A stretch of DNA of 64,000 nucleotides from Rhineura floridana (taxonomy: Eukaryota > Chordata > Lepidosauria > Squamata > Rhineuridae). The translations under genes and the position numbers were made by a program. The notes under the pieces are model-generated. The model saw nothing but the letters and a program-made list of their open reading frames with translations. It was not told the DNA's origin and made no database searches. Positions 24,123 to 31,147 of the stretch are shown piece after piece; positions within the stretch are counted from its first letter, which is position 1; each line of letters opens with the position of its first letter. The DNA lies in assembly GCF_030035675.1 (NCBI RefSeq), contig NC_084481.1, forward strand, positions 234,390,927 through 234,454,926, given 5' to 3'.

Positions 24123-27100
24123 AGGTCTCTGTGCGTGCATGCATGTGAGAGAAAGGGACCTGTGTGTATGTGTGTGTGAGAGAGACAGAGTGAAAGGAAG
24201 TGTATCAAAGTGGGTTTCTTGAGGGGGGGGGGAAGAAAGTTAGACCAGAGCAATGCAGTGGGAGGCGTCGTGATGGAGGTGGGTGGGAAGAAGGGTATTC
24301 CAGAAGGGGAAGCAGGGATAAGCAGGGCTCCTGCTGGGAGGAAGGGCGGGATATAAATCAAATAATATAAATAAATTAAATAAAGGGGAAAGGGGGGGTG
24401 GACCAAGGCTGCAAAACTGGGTTGGGGCTGATGCATGTGTACCAAAGAGAAAATTGGGAAGGAAGGGAGAAGTCATCGGGAGATTTGGGGCGAGGTGTCA
24501 GCAGTATGCTGAGTCGCTGATGATACCCAGCTCTATTTCTCTGTAACATCTGAATCGGGAGAGGCCTGCAAGCCTGGACCGCTGCCTAGACTCAGTGGTG
24601 GGCTGGATGAGGGCCAATAAACTGAGTCTGAATCTAGCAAGATGGAGGCACTGTGGGTTGGTGGTTCCTGAGTTCGGATAATTGGTCAGTTGCCTGCTTT
24701 GGATGGGGTTGTACTCCCTCTGAAAGAGCAGGTCCGTAGTCTGGGGGTGCTCCTGGATCCATCTTTGTCGCTAGAGGCCCTGGTGACCTCAGTGGCTAGG
24801 AGTGCCTTTTACCAGCTTCGGCTGGTAAGACAGCTGCGGCCGTTTCTGGACCAGGATAGCCTGACCACTGTTGTCCACGCACTGGTAACCTCCAGGCTGG
24901 ATTACTTTAATGTGCTCTATGTGGGGCTGCCCTTGAGGTTTGTCCGGAAGCTGCAGCTGGTGCAAAATGTGGCAGAAACAAAAGGGAAAAGCACCACGCA
25001 ATGGACAGAAAGGAGAGGCAGGCTCTGGTGCTTGGTAGATTTATTAAGGCTTAACGCGTTTCGGAGTAATCCTTCCTCAGGAGCAATGGAGATCTGTTTC
25101 TTTTTCTCTGCCTACGCAGTTCAAATTCTTTATCCAGCTCCACACAAAACAAACACCACAGCAAAATGTGGCAGCAAAACTCTCACTGGAGCAGGTTATC
25201 ACCAACATGTAACTCCGCTACTAAAAGAATTGTACTGGCTACCTATGAGCTACTGGGCTAAGTTCAAGGTTCTAGTTTTGGTCTACAAAGCCCTATGCAG
25301 CTTGGGACCAGGATACCAGAAAGACCGTCTTGCCCCTTATATACCCAGTCGATCACTGCGCTCTGCAGGTGAGGGCCTCCTGCAGATACCATCTTATCAT
25401 GAGGTCCGTTCTGCACAACATAGGAAACGGACCTTTAGTGTATTGGCACCCTTTGGAATTCCCTCCCCTTAAATATTAGACAGGCAGTTCTTTTTGGCAC
25501 CTACTGAAGACCTTCTTTCAACAGGCCTCTTAAGTAGAGACCTTATCCCTGTCTGCATCTGTGTTGGAATTGCTTTTTAATATATTTTTAAACCTTTTTT
25601 TAATGTTATTAAAGCATTTCTAAAAATGTTTTTAAAGATGTTTTGTTTTGATATGTTTTTAATGGTGGTTGTGTTTTAATATATTTTAAAGTATGTTTTT
25701 ATGATGTGTTAAAGTGTTTTTAGTGCTTTTGTTTGCTGCCCTGGGCTCCTGCTAGGAGGAAGGGTGGGATATAAATCAAATAAATAAGTGTCCCAATAGG
25801 GGAACAGTGTACTGGGGTGGGCAGGTTGAGAGAAAGAGAGATGGAAAACTGAGTGCGCTAAAAAGATTGGTCATGGGGAGGTGGAAAAAAACATGGTAGG
25901 GGAGGGTGGCAGAAAGGAGGGGGAGGAAGAGGCATCTGGTTGCAGGTGAAAATGGGGGTACAAAGAGTGCTGCAAAATTGGAAGGGTGGTGGCTTCATAA
26001 CTGGGGAGAAAGTGAAAAGTGGGTTTAAATTGTTGCAGTGTGTGGGGAGGGACAAGGAAGATTCAGGCTACCATGGGGGTGGTCTGTGATCAAAGGGCGT
26101 GGGGAGGTTACAGAAAAGTACAAAGAGGGATTGCAGAATAGGAGAAGCGTCTTCAGAAATGGGGTTGGGCAGATGAAAAGAGGGCTTCGTAGATGCATGG
26201 AATGGGAGAGGGAAGCTCTAAGTCAGCCTTACCCAACCGGTGTGCCTCCAGATGTTGGACCACAACTCCCATCAGCCTCAGCCATTGGCAATGCTGGCTG
26301 AGGCTGATGGGAGTTGTGGTCCAACAACATCTGGAGGCACACTGGTTGGGAAAGGCTGCTCTAAGTGGTTACCATGGGGGGTAGTCGCAGGGGGTTGGTG
26401 AACAGAAGTGAGCTGGGGCTCTGCCCTTACTATGTACACTCTCACACTCACAGATATACATGAAATGAGTGAAGGACTGTATTCCACCAAAGCTTATGAT
26501 ATAGTAAGAAATTTGATATCTTAGGGTACCGCAAGACCTTTAGTCTGGTTTCCAGCAAAAAACATTCACACAAGTGGGACCAGCCCTCTGGAAATAGCTG
26601 CAGTAATAATGTGTCCAGGGTCAGAGAAGTACATCCAATGCTGGTAGGTGTGTGCCTGTTACGTGTGCTTATGGATTAAAGCTCAAAGTGAAGGCTACTT
26701 GCAACGAGTGTTGCTTATTTCCTTCTCCCCAGTGGGCTGTGGAAGCTGGTGTTGAGGAACTTCTCGTACGGAATTGGAGAAATGTACAGAGCGTGTTTCC
26801 TTAGTGCTCAAGTGAAGCAGCTGCAGAAATTTATACCCGAAGTTACCGTCAATGATGTACTCAGGTAATAAATAAATAACTTTAAATAAAAAAAACTTGC
26901 AGATGTATCCTCAAATTTTCAGTTGAGTAAGTTGGATGATTTCAGTAGAGAAAGTGTATTTATCCACTTGAAGTGGGGAGCTCCTTGATTACGGAGGAAA
27001 CTAATGCCACAACTGTTGACCATCTTGGAAGATGAATAGAAGAAGAGCCCTGCTGGGTCAGGCCAAAGGCCCATCTAGTCCGTTATCCTGTTCTCATAGT

Positions 27101-29227
27101 GGCCTGATGCCCCATTGGGAAGCCTGAAAGCAAGACCTGAGGCTCACCCCACTTGCAGTTCCCAGCAGCTGGCACTCAGTGAGACATACTGTCTTGGACA
27201 GTGATGCCAGCAACCATCCATCTCCAAGATGCGTAATTGCCACTAAAAACAGCATTTCAGTATCTCCTCCTCCTCCCTTCCCCAAGGATGTTGTGAGATA
27301 TGAGATGTGTGATATGATGTCGTCATGTGATGATTGAGTTCCCCTCTTCCTATTCACTGGCTGCTGCCAGTGGGGGTGGAGAAGCGTACAGCACAATTGT
27401 GTGACATCATCTGTTTTCTTATCGTCTGGCTCTGTGGGGAGGGGCAGGAAGAGGAACTTTTTTCAGTAGCAGCAGACGTTGCATCTGATGTAATGTCAAT
27501 TTTCAGCTTGCCTTGGAAATAAAAGATGAAATAGGAAGATGTGTGTGGATTAATTGGCACCACGCGTCGTCTTCTTAATTCCTTTTTTTTTATAATGTTA
27601 CCGCAAAAACGTTGAGAAAATGGCATCTGCAACACCAGGGTTTCTTGACAGTCTCTTTTCAGGAGTGCAGGTTGAGGCATTGATTCTCCAATGTTCCTTC
27701 CCCTTTCCAAGACTAACTACCTGCTGACTCATCTGAACAACGAACGGTTCTGAGGAAAAGACCTAATAGAACTGTTAGGCAGAAAATCTGTTTTCTTTTT
27801 CTGCCACAAACTGTTACAAAGTTATATGAGAGTTCAGTAAGGTTTGCTTACATTTAAACTTGGTTGGTGGGCCTTCCCGTTCCTGGGGAATCTTGAGAAC
27901 TGTAGTTCTCTGAGGATAATCATTGAGGGGGTGGCAGGGCCACTAACCTATTTGGGCCCATGGGCACATTTGCAAGTTGGAGAAACTTATGGGCACCACA
28001 CATGCCCCACCAGCAATGGTAATCTCCAAGCTGGATTACTGTAATGCACTCTATGTGGGGCCACCCTTGAAGTTGTTCCGGAAGGTGCAGCTGGTGCAAA
28101 ATGCAGTGGCAAGACTGCTCGCTGGGGCAGGGTATAGCCATCATGTCACCTGTGTGCTGAAAGAATTGCACTGGCTGCTCATTAGCTACTGGGCTAAGTT
28201 CAAGGTGCTGGTTTTGGTTTACAAAGCCCTATGCAGCTTGGGACCAGGATACCTGAAAGACCGTCTTACCCCTTATATACCCAGTAGATCACCGCGCTCT
28301 GCAGGTGAGGGCCTCCTGCAGATACCATCTTATCAGGAGGTCCGTTCTGCACAATATAGGAAGCGGACCTTTAGTGTTGTGGCACCTACCCTGTGGAATT
28401 CCCTCCCCTTTAATGTAGTCTGTGTCTGTGTTGGAATTGCTTTTTAATATGTTTTTAAAGCTTTTTAAAAAATAGTTTTTAAAGCTTTTTAAAAAACAGT
28501 TTTTAAAGCTTTTTAAAAAAATGTTTTAAAAGCTTTTTTAAATGTTTGTAAAGATGTGTTAATATGCTTTTAAAGCCTGTTTTTATGATGTTTTATAGTG
28601 TTTTTATTTTTTTTGTTTGCCGCCCTGGGCTCCTACTGGAAGGAAGGGCAGGATATAAATAAAATAATAAATAAATAAAATGAGGATCAAAAAGAGTCTT
28701 TTGCTCTTTTCAAACCCAGGCAACAATTAGCCTTGAAAAAAGCATTCTGTTGGCTACAATTGCTTGGGAGATGAGGGCATATTGGCATGGGGGGACTCGC
28801 AGCCACACCGGGAAGGGATAGTTCTTCCCTCTCCAGCTTCATCCCCCCCCCTTCAATTGCCCCGCCTCCATTGTAATTACGCTTGAAATAAGCCTATTTT
28901 TGTAGCTGATATAAGGTTTCCTTGAAGCCTGATTGTGGCACTTGGGGCCATGCAGCTGGGGTGGGGGGAGTAAATCATTCCAGTTCCATCTTGCCTTGTT
29001 TGAACGCTCAAATTCTCCTTTCCTTGTGCAGAGGTCCAGCGGGAGTCAGAGCTCAGGCCTTGGACAAGGACGGGAACTTGATTGATGATTTTGTGTTTGA
29101 TGGAGGCACTGGAGACATTGGCAGCCGGATTCTCCATGTCAGAAATGCTCCTTCACCTGCTGCTACCTCCTCTCTTGCCATTGCAAAAATGATTGCCAGC
29201 GAAGTGGAGCAGAGATTTGAACTGTGA
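1713..29227 (+). CDS. L2HGDH: L-2-hydroxyglutarate dehydrogenase, exons 2-10 (exon 1 outside window)
   Basis: Mitochondrial FAD-dependent enzyme that oxidises the by-product L-2-hydroxyglutarate to 2-oxoglutarate (metabolite repair). Coding exons: 1713-1828, 5194-5345, 9319-9450, 13211-13373, 14552-14586, 16943-17110, 23075-23232, 26733-26864, 29032-29227. They sum to 1,252 nt, about 417 residues, against 463 in human; the missing part is exon 1 with the start and targeting peptide. The FAD/Rossmann glycine motif [12 protein letters not shown] is in the first exon present, the family signature [16 protein letters not shown] in the next, and the C-terminal [16 protein letters not shown] block and terminal QRFEL in the last. 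All introns are GT-AG and split codons rejoin in frame, so the gene looks functional. The introns carry many transposons but none touches an exon. Identification rests on recalled similarity to human L2HGDH along the whole length. Confidence 0.97.
2103..2142 (-). ncRNA. Hammerhead ribozyme-like motif, left arm
   Basis: The minus strand reads GCCC-CTGATGA-A-AGCC-loop-GGCT-GAAA-CGCGTT-GGG. CTGATGA and GAAA match the catalytic core CUGANGA/GAAA. Stem II is AGCC/GGCU, stem III is the loopless self-complementary ACGCGU, the predicted cleavage triplet is GUU, and stem I is CCC/GGG. There is one extra A after the core CTGATGA. Confidence 0.65.
2107..2788. mobile_element. Inverted Penelope-like/retrozyme-like element with two hammerhead motifs
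   Basis: Two arms of about 235 bp (2107-2339 and 2436-2670) are reverse complements separated by a loop of about 95 bp; a further 118 bp of AT-rich tail follows the right arm. The whole is flanked by a 15-bp direct repeat CTTCCTTGGTACCCA (2092-2106 and 2789-2803), so it inserted as a unit. Each arm carries a hammerhead-like core: CTGATGA, a stem-loop, then GAAACGCGTTGGG. No coding sequence is seen. Hammerhead motifs are known in Penelope-like retroelements and retrozymes; which of these this is cannot be decided here. Confidence 0.75.
2631..2671 (+). ncRNA. Hammerhead ribozyme-like motif, right arm
   Basis: The plus strand reads GCCC-CTGATGA-A-AACC-loop-GGTT-GAAA-CGCGTT-GGGC. Stem II is AACC/GGUU here against AGCC/GGCU in the left arm. 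This is a compensatory A-U for G-C exchange that supports a conserved RNA stem. Confidence 0.65.
3120..3312 (+). repeat. Degraded MIR-like interspersed repeat
   Basis: It contains CCCTTACAACAACACTGTGA and TGCCTGGCCCAAGGTGAT, similar to the conserved middle of CORE-SINEs. Ends are not defined. Confidence 0.4.
3497..3705 (+). repeat. MIR/CORE-like tRNA-derived SINE
   Basis: The head GTAGTGGTTAGAGTGTTAG (A box) and TTTGAATCCCC (B-box-like) precede the core GGTGACCTTGGGCCAGTCAC and a 3' end AAGACAGTCCATTTCC. It is flanked by a 13-bp target-site duplication TTTCATACTGAAT (3484-3496, 3706-3718). Confidence 0.85.
3915..4140 (-). repeat. CR1 LINE 3' fragment
   Basis: Homologous to the 3' end of the CR1 copy at 57157-61085 (shared TAGTAGCCATTGATAGCC and AAATTTGTCCTA.CCC..TTTGAAGCC blocks). 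Confidence 0.75.
4196..4350 (+). repeat. tRNA-derived SINE (second family)
   Basis: A-box-like GGCACAGTGGCAGAGCACA and the body CCTCTGCCAATCAGAGTAGAC match the copies at 14032 and 9592. It is followed by about 80 bp of hAT-type sequence (GTTGTTGGACTACAGCTCCC). Confidence 0.7.
4437..4540 (+). repeat. CR1 LINE 3' tail fragment
   Basis: Ends ...GGCCTGATCCAGCAGGGCTT TTCTTATG, the 3' end of the local CR1 family, here in plus orientation. Confidence 0.7.
4541..5193 (+). other. L2HGDH intron 2, unrecognised remainder
   Basis: No repeat or exon was recognised before the polypyrimidine tract of exon 3. Confidence 0.5.
5194..5345 (+). CDS. L2HGDH: L2HGDH exon 3
   Basis: The acceptor is TTCTGTTTAG and the donor GTATGG. 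It encodes [17 protein letters not shown], the conserved FAD-contact loop of the LhgO/L2HGDH family, and ends at ...LYKQCGK. Confidence 0.95.
5545..5860 (-). repeat. CR1 LINE 3' fragment
   Basis: Starts GTAAGAAGACCCTGCTGGAT and runs through TCCATGAATTTGTCTAAGCC to GGGAGCAAATTCCATAGTTT, in the order of the CR1 at 57160-57480. Confidence 0.85.
5876..5945 (-). repeat. L2 LINE 3' tail
   Basis: AT-rich (AATT)n, then CCCAGCAGGAGCCCAGAGCA, the antisense of the L2 terminus GCCCTGGGCTCCTGCTGGGA. Confidence 0.7.
6266..6309 (+). repeat. (GTA)n microsatellite
   Basis: About 14-15 perfect GTA units immediately upstream of the 5' junction of the L2 copy. Confidence 0.95.
6310..7890 (+). mobile_element. 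5'-truncated L2 LINE
   Basis: Encodes a decayed L2-clade reverse transcriptase: [20 protein letters not shown] (block with the first catalytic Asp lost, VAFGTID for AAFDTID), then [11 protein letters not shown] (YADD intact) and the C-terminal [20 protein letters not shown]. The frame opens at 6500 but is shifted or stopped elsewhere, for example after KVVVE at 6402. The 3' end is TGAATAAATAAAAGAAACC. A 75-bp antisense L2 tail interrupts it at about 7209-7283. Confidence 0.92.
7209..7283 (-). repeat. Antisense L2 3' tail inside the L2 copy
   Basis: Reads TTTGATTTATATCCTGACC then CCCAGCAGGAGCCCAGGGCA, splitting the RT-tail codons for SRLDY from LYVGQ. Confidence 0.75.
8116..8416 (-). repeat. 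CR1 LINE 3' fragment
   Basis: From GACATAAGGAGAGTCCTGCT through the cognates of GGTATTCAGAGGCATA to AGTAGCAAATTCCAAAGC. Same family as 5545 and 57160. Confidence 0.8.
8417..9318 (+). other. L2HGDH intron 3, 3' part
   Basis: Nothing recognised in about 900 bp before exon 4. Confidence 0.5.
9319..9450 (+). CDS. L2HGDH: L2HGDH exon 4
   Basis: The acceptor is TCTTTGGCAG and the donor GTGAGC. It encodes [18 protein letters not shown] through EPYCR, matching the human exon boundaries (QCGK|LIVA and YCR|GLM). Confidence 0.95.
9592..9777 (-). repeat. tRNA-derived SINE (second family), antisense
   Basis: Reverse complement carries CCAGTGGCAGAGCACCTG (A box) and AAGGTCCCTGGTGCAATCCC (B-box region) with the same body as 14032-14220. 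Confidence 0.75.
9854..12140. mobile_element. 2.3-kb TA-flanked terminal-inverted-repeat DNA transposon, non-autonomous
   Basis: The left end ACCGTATATTCCGGCGTATA and the right end (antisense) share about 26 bp of terminal inverted repeat bordered by TA on both sides. Both ends hold further copies of GGCGTATAAGACGAC (9869, 9888, 9948; 12051, 12066, 12115) in rearranged order. No transposase frame was found inside; the interior holds an L2 tail (about 10141-10250) and two SINE-like fragments (about 11030-11085, 11527-11600). The superfamily is not certain; the TA target suggests a Tc1/mariner-like or related group. Confidence 0.65.
12145..12515 (-). repeat. L2 LINE 3' fragment
   Basis: Antisense frame encodes [20 protein letters not shown] and [20 protein letters not shown], the L2 C terminus, with an AT-rich 3' UTR. 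Closest local relative is the L2 at 17340. Confidence 0.85.
12838..13000 (-). repeat. CR1 LINE 3' fragment
   Basis: GTAAGAAGAGCCCTGCTGGA then ATCAGGCCAAGG, followed by AACCCACAAGCAGGGTATGA. Same family as 57157. Confidence 0.75.
13211..13373 (+). CDS. L2HGDH: L2HGDH exon 5
   Basis: The acceptor is GCCTTTTCAG and the donor GTAAGG. It encodes [20 protein letters not shown] and ends at AGSKE plus one base of a glycine codon completed by exon 6. Confidence 0.95.
13374..14031 (+). other. L2HGDH intron 5, 5' part
   Basis: About 660 bp with a pyrimidine-rich start; no repeat recognised. Confidence 0.5.
14032..14220 (+). repeat. tRNA-derived SINE (second family)
   Basis: A box TTGTAGCTCAGCAGTAAGAG and B box GGGTCAGTCCC, then a body ending in CTACTGCCAGTCAGGGTAGA. 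This is the best-preserved copy of this family in the window. It is not a functional tRNA: no anticodon arm or 3' stem closes. Confidence 0.8.
14228..14346. repeat. Palindromic hAT-type MITE
   Basis: CCTCCAGATGATGCTGAACT and AGTTCAGCATCATCTGGCAG pair across a short centre. Resembles the better copy at 26224. Confidence 0.6.
14552..14586 (+). CDS. L2HGDH: L2HGDH exon 6 (35-nt microexon)
   Basis: A short exon encoding [12 protein letters not shown] between TTATTTACAG and GTAAGT. It corresponds to human GMQYPIVIKNTK and keeps the frame between exons 5 and 7. Confidence 0.9.
14587..16942 (+). other. L2HGDH intron 6
   Basis: About 14848-14890 has a hAT-type end (GGTGGGGAACCTCTGGCCC). An imperfect direct repeat of about 50 bp lies at 15040-15090 and 15164-15212 (shared AGTGCTTTGTGT...AACACCCGA.AGCCAGCTG). 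A GA-rich tract is at about 15716-15740. The remainder is unrecognised. Confidence 0.5.
16943..17110 (+). CDS. L2HGDH: L2HGDH exon 7
   Basis: The acceptor is TTTTGTGGCAG and the donor GTATGT. It encodes [20 protein letters not shown] through the conserved [20 protein letters not shown] segment, ending NIYP. Confidence 0.95.
19299..21292 (-). mobile_element. HAL1-like element (ORF1-only L1), copy 1
   Basis: About 2.0 kb flanked by CAGCAAAGTAAGAC plus T-run repeats (19285-19298 and 21293-21306), with a 3' poly-A seen as poly-T at the left. It starts (minus) ACTTCCGGGAAGGGTGACTT, has a 5' UTR of about 730 bp, one ORF (20561-19884) and a 3' UTR of about 580 bp. There is no reverse transcriptase, yet the element looks full-length because copy 2 begins and ends at the same sequence. 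It sits inside the L2 reading frame. Confidence 0.88.
19884..20561 (-). CDS. L1 ORF1p-like protein of HAL1-like copy 1 (225 aa)
   Basis: Probable RNA-binding chaperone of a non-autonomous L1. Residues about 10-50 form a coiled-coil-like stretch ([20 protein letters not shown], then [19 protein letters not shown]). A tandem VPVREET repeat spans about 50-100, and a C-terminal half ([18 protein letters not shown], then [16 protein letters not shown]) resembles the RRM/C-terminal region of L1 ORF1p. The frame is open, so it may be young. A start five codons further downstream (MAIKK) is the likelier one because it follows an AT-rich leader; the upstream MVFLYFSFK fits less well. Confidence 0.7.
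   Translation of the reverse strand: MVFLYFSFKMAIKKVAENLEITMFQKIMDEIEIMKIELSKMKQEIKDIRVPVREVTLEGVPVREETPEIGTGVPVREETLETGIGVPVREEIPEIGTNVEQEQDLESMDFRNKIYCLELNVISEEMNEDSRDKVINGMDNLLDWNDVMEPNIEKIYGINCSHVTMEKLLRDDPVYFEKKNRDMILQQYFSNLFRMDGKKIFGIEVIPIRLLLYDYGFDSKIIMEY
21372..23074 (+). other. L2HGDH intron 7, 3' part
   Basis: Contains a palindromic AT-rich repeat of TTTAACTATGGTT / AACCATAGTTAAA type (about 21817-22110) split by the SINE at 21838. Otherwise nothing recognised. Confidence 0.45.
21838..21964 (+). repeat. MIR/CORE-like SINE, 5'-truncated
   Basis: Core CCTTGGGTCAGTCACTGCC and 3' end GATCGACTTGAAGGCAGTCC, flanked by 13-bp TTTAACTATGGTT duplications (21825-21837, 21965-21977). Confidence 0.85.
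23075..23232 (+). CDS. L2HGDH: L2HGDH exon 8
   Basis: The acceptor is TTGCTATGATAG and the donor GTAGTG. It encodes [20 protein letters not shown] and [20 protein letters not shown], ending in a serine codon split with exon 9. Confidence 0.95.
23233..24064 (+). other. L2HGDH intron 8, GC-rich 5' part
   Basis: About 830 bp of relatively GC-rich DNA with open frames in several phases (for example 23217-23804). These lack any recognisable protein pattern and read through the exon 8 donor. No repeat was seen. Confidence 0.45.
24065..24117 (+). repeat. (GT)n(GA)n compound microsatellite
   Basis: About 13 GT units pass directly into about 12 GA units. Confidence 0.95.
24323..24385 (+). repeat. 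L2 LINE 3' tail
   Basis: GGGCTCCTGCTGGGAGGAAG then GGCGGGATATAAATCAAATAA and an AAAT-rich end. Confidence 0.75.
24976..25160 (-). mobile_element. 185-bp hammerhead-bearing retroelement insertion
   Basis: Flanked by a perfect 14-bp duplication GCAAAATGTGGCAG (24962-24975, 25161-25174) that interrupts the L2 codons for LVQNVA. On the minus strand it carries CTGAGGA, A, GGA-TTAC-TCC, GAAACGCGTTAA. The rest has no ORF and no A-tail on the obvious side. Confidence 0.8.
25047..25084 (-). ncRNA. Hammerhead ribozyme-like motif
   Basis: CTGAGGA fits CUGANGA. Stem II is GGA/UCC with loop UUAC and the same extra A as the 2.1-kb and 41.1-kb motifs, followed by GAAA and ACGCGU. Stem I is weaker than in the other copies, so activity is doubtful. 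Confidence 0.55.
26224..26358. mobile_element. hAT-type MITE, complete
   Basis: 135 bp, almost a full palindrome, with ends CAGCCTTACCCAACC / CAGCCTTTCCCAACC and an 8-bp target duplication CTCTAAGT (26216-26223, 26359-26366). An 8-bp duplication and CAG... ends are typical of hAT elements. Confidence 0.88.
26733..26864 (+). CDS. L2HGDH: L2HGDH exon 9
   Basis: The acceptor is CCTTCTCCCCAG and the donor GTAATA. It encodes [20 protein letters not shown] and ends [12 protein letters not shown], with the arginine codon split. Confidence 0.95.
27039..27200 (-). repeat. CR1 LINE 3' fragment
   Basis: AGAAGAAGAGCCCTGCTGGG, then CATCTAGTCCGTTATCCTG and CAGCTGGCACTCAG. Same family as 57157. Confidence 0.75.
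27201..28010 (+). other. L2HGDH intron 9, middle
   Basis: No gene or clear repeat recognised in about 800 bp. Confidence 0.45.
28011..28680 (+). mobile_element. L2 LINE 3' fragment
   Basis: Encodes the L2 C terminus [20 protein letters not shown], then [20 protein letters not shown] and [16 protein letters not shown]. The 3' UTR contains three tandem AGCTTTTTAAAAAA-type units, and the end is GGATATAAATAAAATAATAA. Confidence 0.9.
29032..29227 (+). CDS. L2HGDH: L2HGDH exon 10, terminal coding exon
   Basis: The acceptor is TCCTTGTGCAG. It encodes [20 protein letters not shown], then [20 protein letters not shown], and ends QRFEL with stop TGA at 29225-29227, the same C terminus as human. Confidence 0.96.
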
Positions 29228-30330
29228 TTGGGCCCATTTGATCTCTTTGTGGTCATACACTGTGTGATTGAAGGGTGGCAATCAAGGAAATGACAGGGAA
29301 GTTGCTTGTTTGGGGAGAGACAATAAAAAAATGGGCTGCCAACTAGTTTGCCTTGCAGAAGCCTCAAACTTCTCAGAATTAACGCCACGGAAGGTGAAGC
29401 GTAACGCAAGTGGCAGGGAAGATTCTAACTCAGGACTGAGCAGTTAGAACAGCAGATGTGCCTACTCCTTCTCCTCGGAAGTTTTGAAACTACCAGGGGA
29501 TGCTGGAGCTCCGTCCTTCCCTCCCTCCCAAAATCACCTGAAGAACACAGAGCAGGAAGACAGCCAGCTTTCCACAAAAAAGGGATTGTCTCTCCGGTAC
29601 ACAGTAAACCCAACTCTGTCTCATGCTGTTTTCTGCCTATCCATGCCAGGCCACACTGCAGACTGCAGCAACTGCAAGAACATATAGGTTGTGCCATTAC
29701 TGAAAGCCATGCTGTGAGCCCACAGGAATGGAAAACTGTTTATCAAAGTACCAAATTTGTTTCCCGCTTTCCACCTTAGCACATAAATGCTGAACATAGG
29801 AAGTTGGTGTCTGGAAGCAAACTGCAAGCATGTTCCAGAGGGAAACACTCATGGTCAAGTCCCATAGAATCATAAAATAGTAGGGTTGGAAGGGGCTTAT
29901 AAGGCCATCAAGTCCAACCCCCTGCTGTCACTGAATGGGTGAGAATTGTGCAGGATAATAATGGATTGTACCTTACGTATTGGAAGCAGAGAATGGCTTG
30001 CCCTAGCAAGAAGTGTTTTCTCTCTCGAGGGTTTTTTGTTTTGTCTTGGTGGACAATCAGACCATTCTGAAGATTGCAGGCTGTGTGTGAGATTTTCTGA
30101 TTAGGTCTGCATATGCACACAGTCTTCCTTTTCTCAATAGTCCAGACATGCAAAGATAGAAAAAAGTAAGTTGTATCTAAATAAATGCAAGCTGTTTGTA
30201 TAAAACAAATATAATGGAAGTGAATGATTGGAAGGAGATTGGCTGTGATCAGAAGCTACATTGTTAGAATGTGAATTCATACTAAAGTTGTATATTAGAC
30301 TGGCCAATAAAGTTATATAAAATTCTGTTG
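29228..30330 (+). other. L2HGDH: L2HGDH 3' UTR and candidate polyadenylation signals
   Basis: AATAAA lies at 29322-29327, about 95 nt after the stop, and again at 30306-30311. Either could end the transcript; the second is preceded by about 1 kb of AT-rich unique DNA. A 75-bp antisense CR1 3' tail sits at about 29866-29940 inside the longer UTR. Confidence 0.55.
29866..29940 (-). repeat. CR1 LINE 3' terminus
   Basis: AGAATCATAAAATAGTAGGG, GTTGGAAGGGGCTTATAAGG then TCCAACCCCCTGCT is the antisense of the CR1 end also seen at 40410-40476. Confidence 0.85.
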
Positions 30331-31140
30331 CATAAATACAAAGGTGTTTTCTTCTTTGAGTTATGGTGTACGATACGTTTTGTTTTGTCTCCAAACAGAC
30401 TGTGAATCATTGGAAGTTCTTAATGTCACAGTCACCTGCATTGCAATTTTTCTTGGATCCAGCTAGCCAGTTAGGTGATGAGCACAAGAACCTTTCTTCA
30501 TGTCCCTGCATGCACAACCTCTCCCAACCTTGCTACTGAAAGCCTGTGCCTTGCAAAGCAGAAAAACGTGCCTGTTTCACTTAAAACCTCATTTAGGCAG
30601 CAATGAAAGCTGGGAGGGAGGAACCACAGCAGTTACCTTGATTGACAGACACCCTGGACTGGGGAGAGGACTGCAAATAAGGTCTCCCCCATGCAAGTCC
30701 CTTTTCCACCAGTATCTTTCAGAGGCAGGAGCCATGTGATATCTGCTTAATATCACCAGGAGAACCTGGTATTCTGAATCTGTTATTGTAAAAGCAATAT
30801 CAGCTACCTGTAAATCTGATTTTATCATTGTGAACCACTCAGAGTCATTACGGCTGAAAAGTGGTACAGAAATATGGTAAAATAAAAACACTTTGTCTTC
30901 TCTCTGTTTGGGAAGGACTCGATTGCTTACAAAATTCCTCCCACCCAATAATGGGGTGCTGAGGCAGCCTGTCTACAGAAAGTATTCTGTTTGCCCTTGA
31001 AGAAAGGAATGGGGCTTCCCATGCGGCATAGGCCATAGTGAGCATGTTCCCTTACTGCATACAACAGCCAGCAGACCAACACCACTCCATAAACCAGAAT
31101 CAGTCTTAATGGGTCTGTCCTGGGCTCCTACTGGAAGGAA
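30331..31140 (+). other. Intergenic DNA 3' of L2HGDH
   Basis: Mostly unrecognised. About 30825-30890 resembles a SINE/LINE 3' tail (GAAAAGTGGTACAGAAATAT). Confidence 0.45.
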
Positions 31141-31147
31141 GGGCAGG

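Larger units (their letters stand above)
24484..25795 (+). mobile_element. 5'-truncated L2 LINE, split by a hammerhead element
   Basis: The RT tail and C-terminal domain are [20 protein letters not shown] and [20 protein letters not shown], then after the insertion [20 protein letters not shown]. The start region is shifted or stopped near the YADD block. The 3' end is GGATATAAATCAAATAAATAA. Confidence 0.9.
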
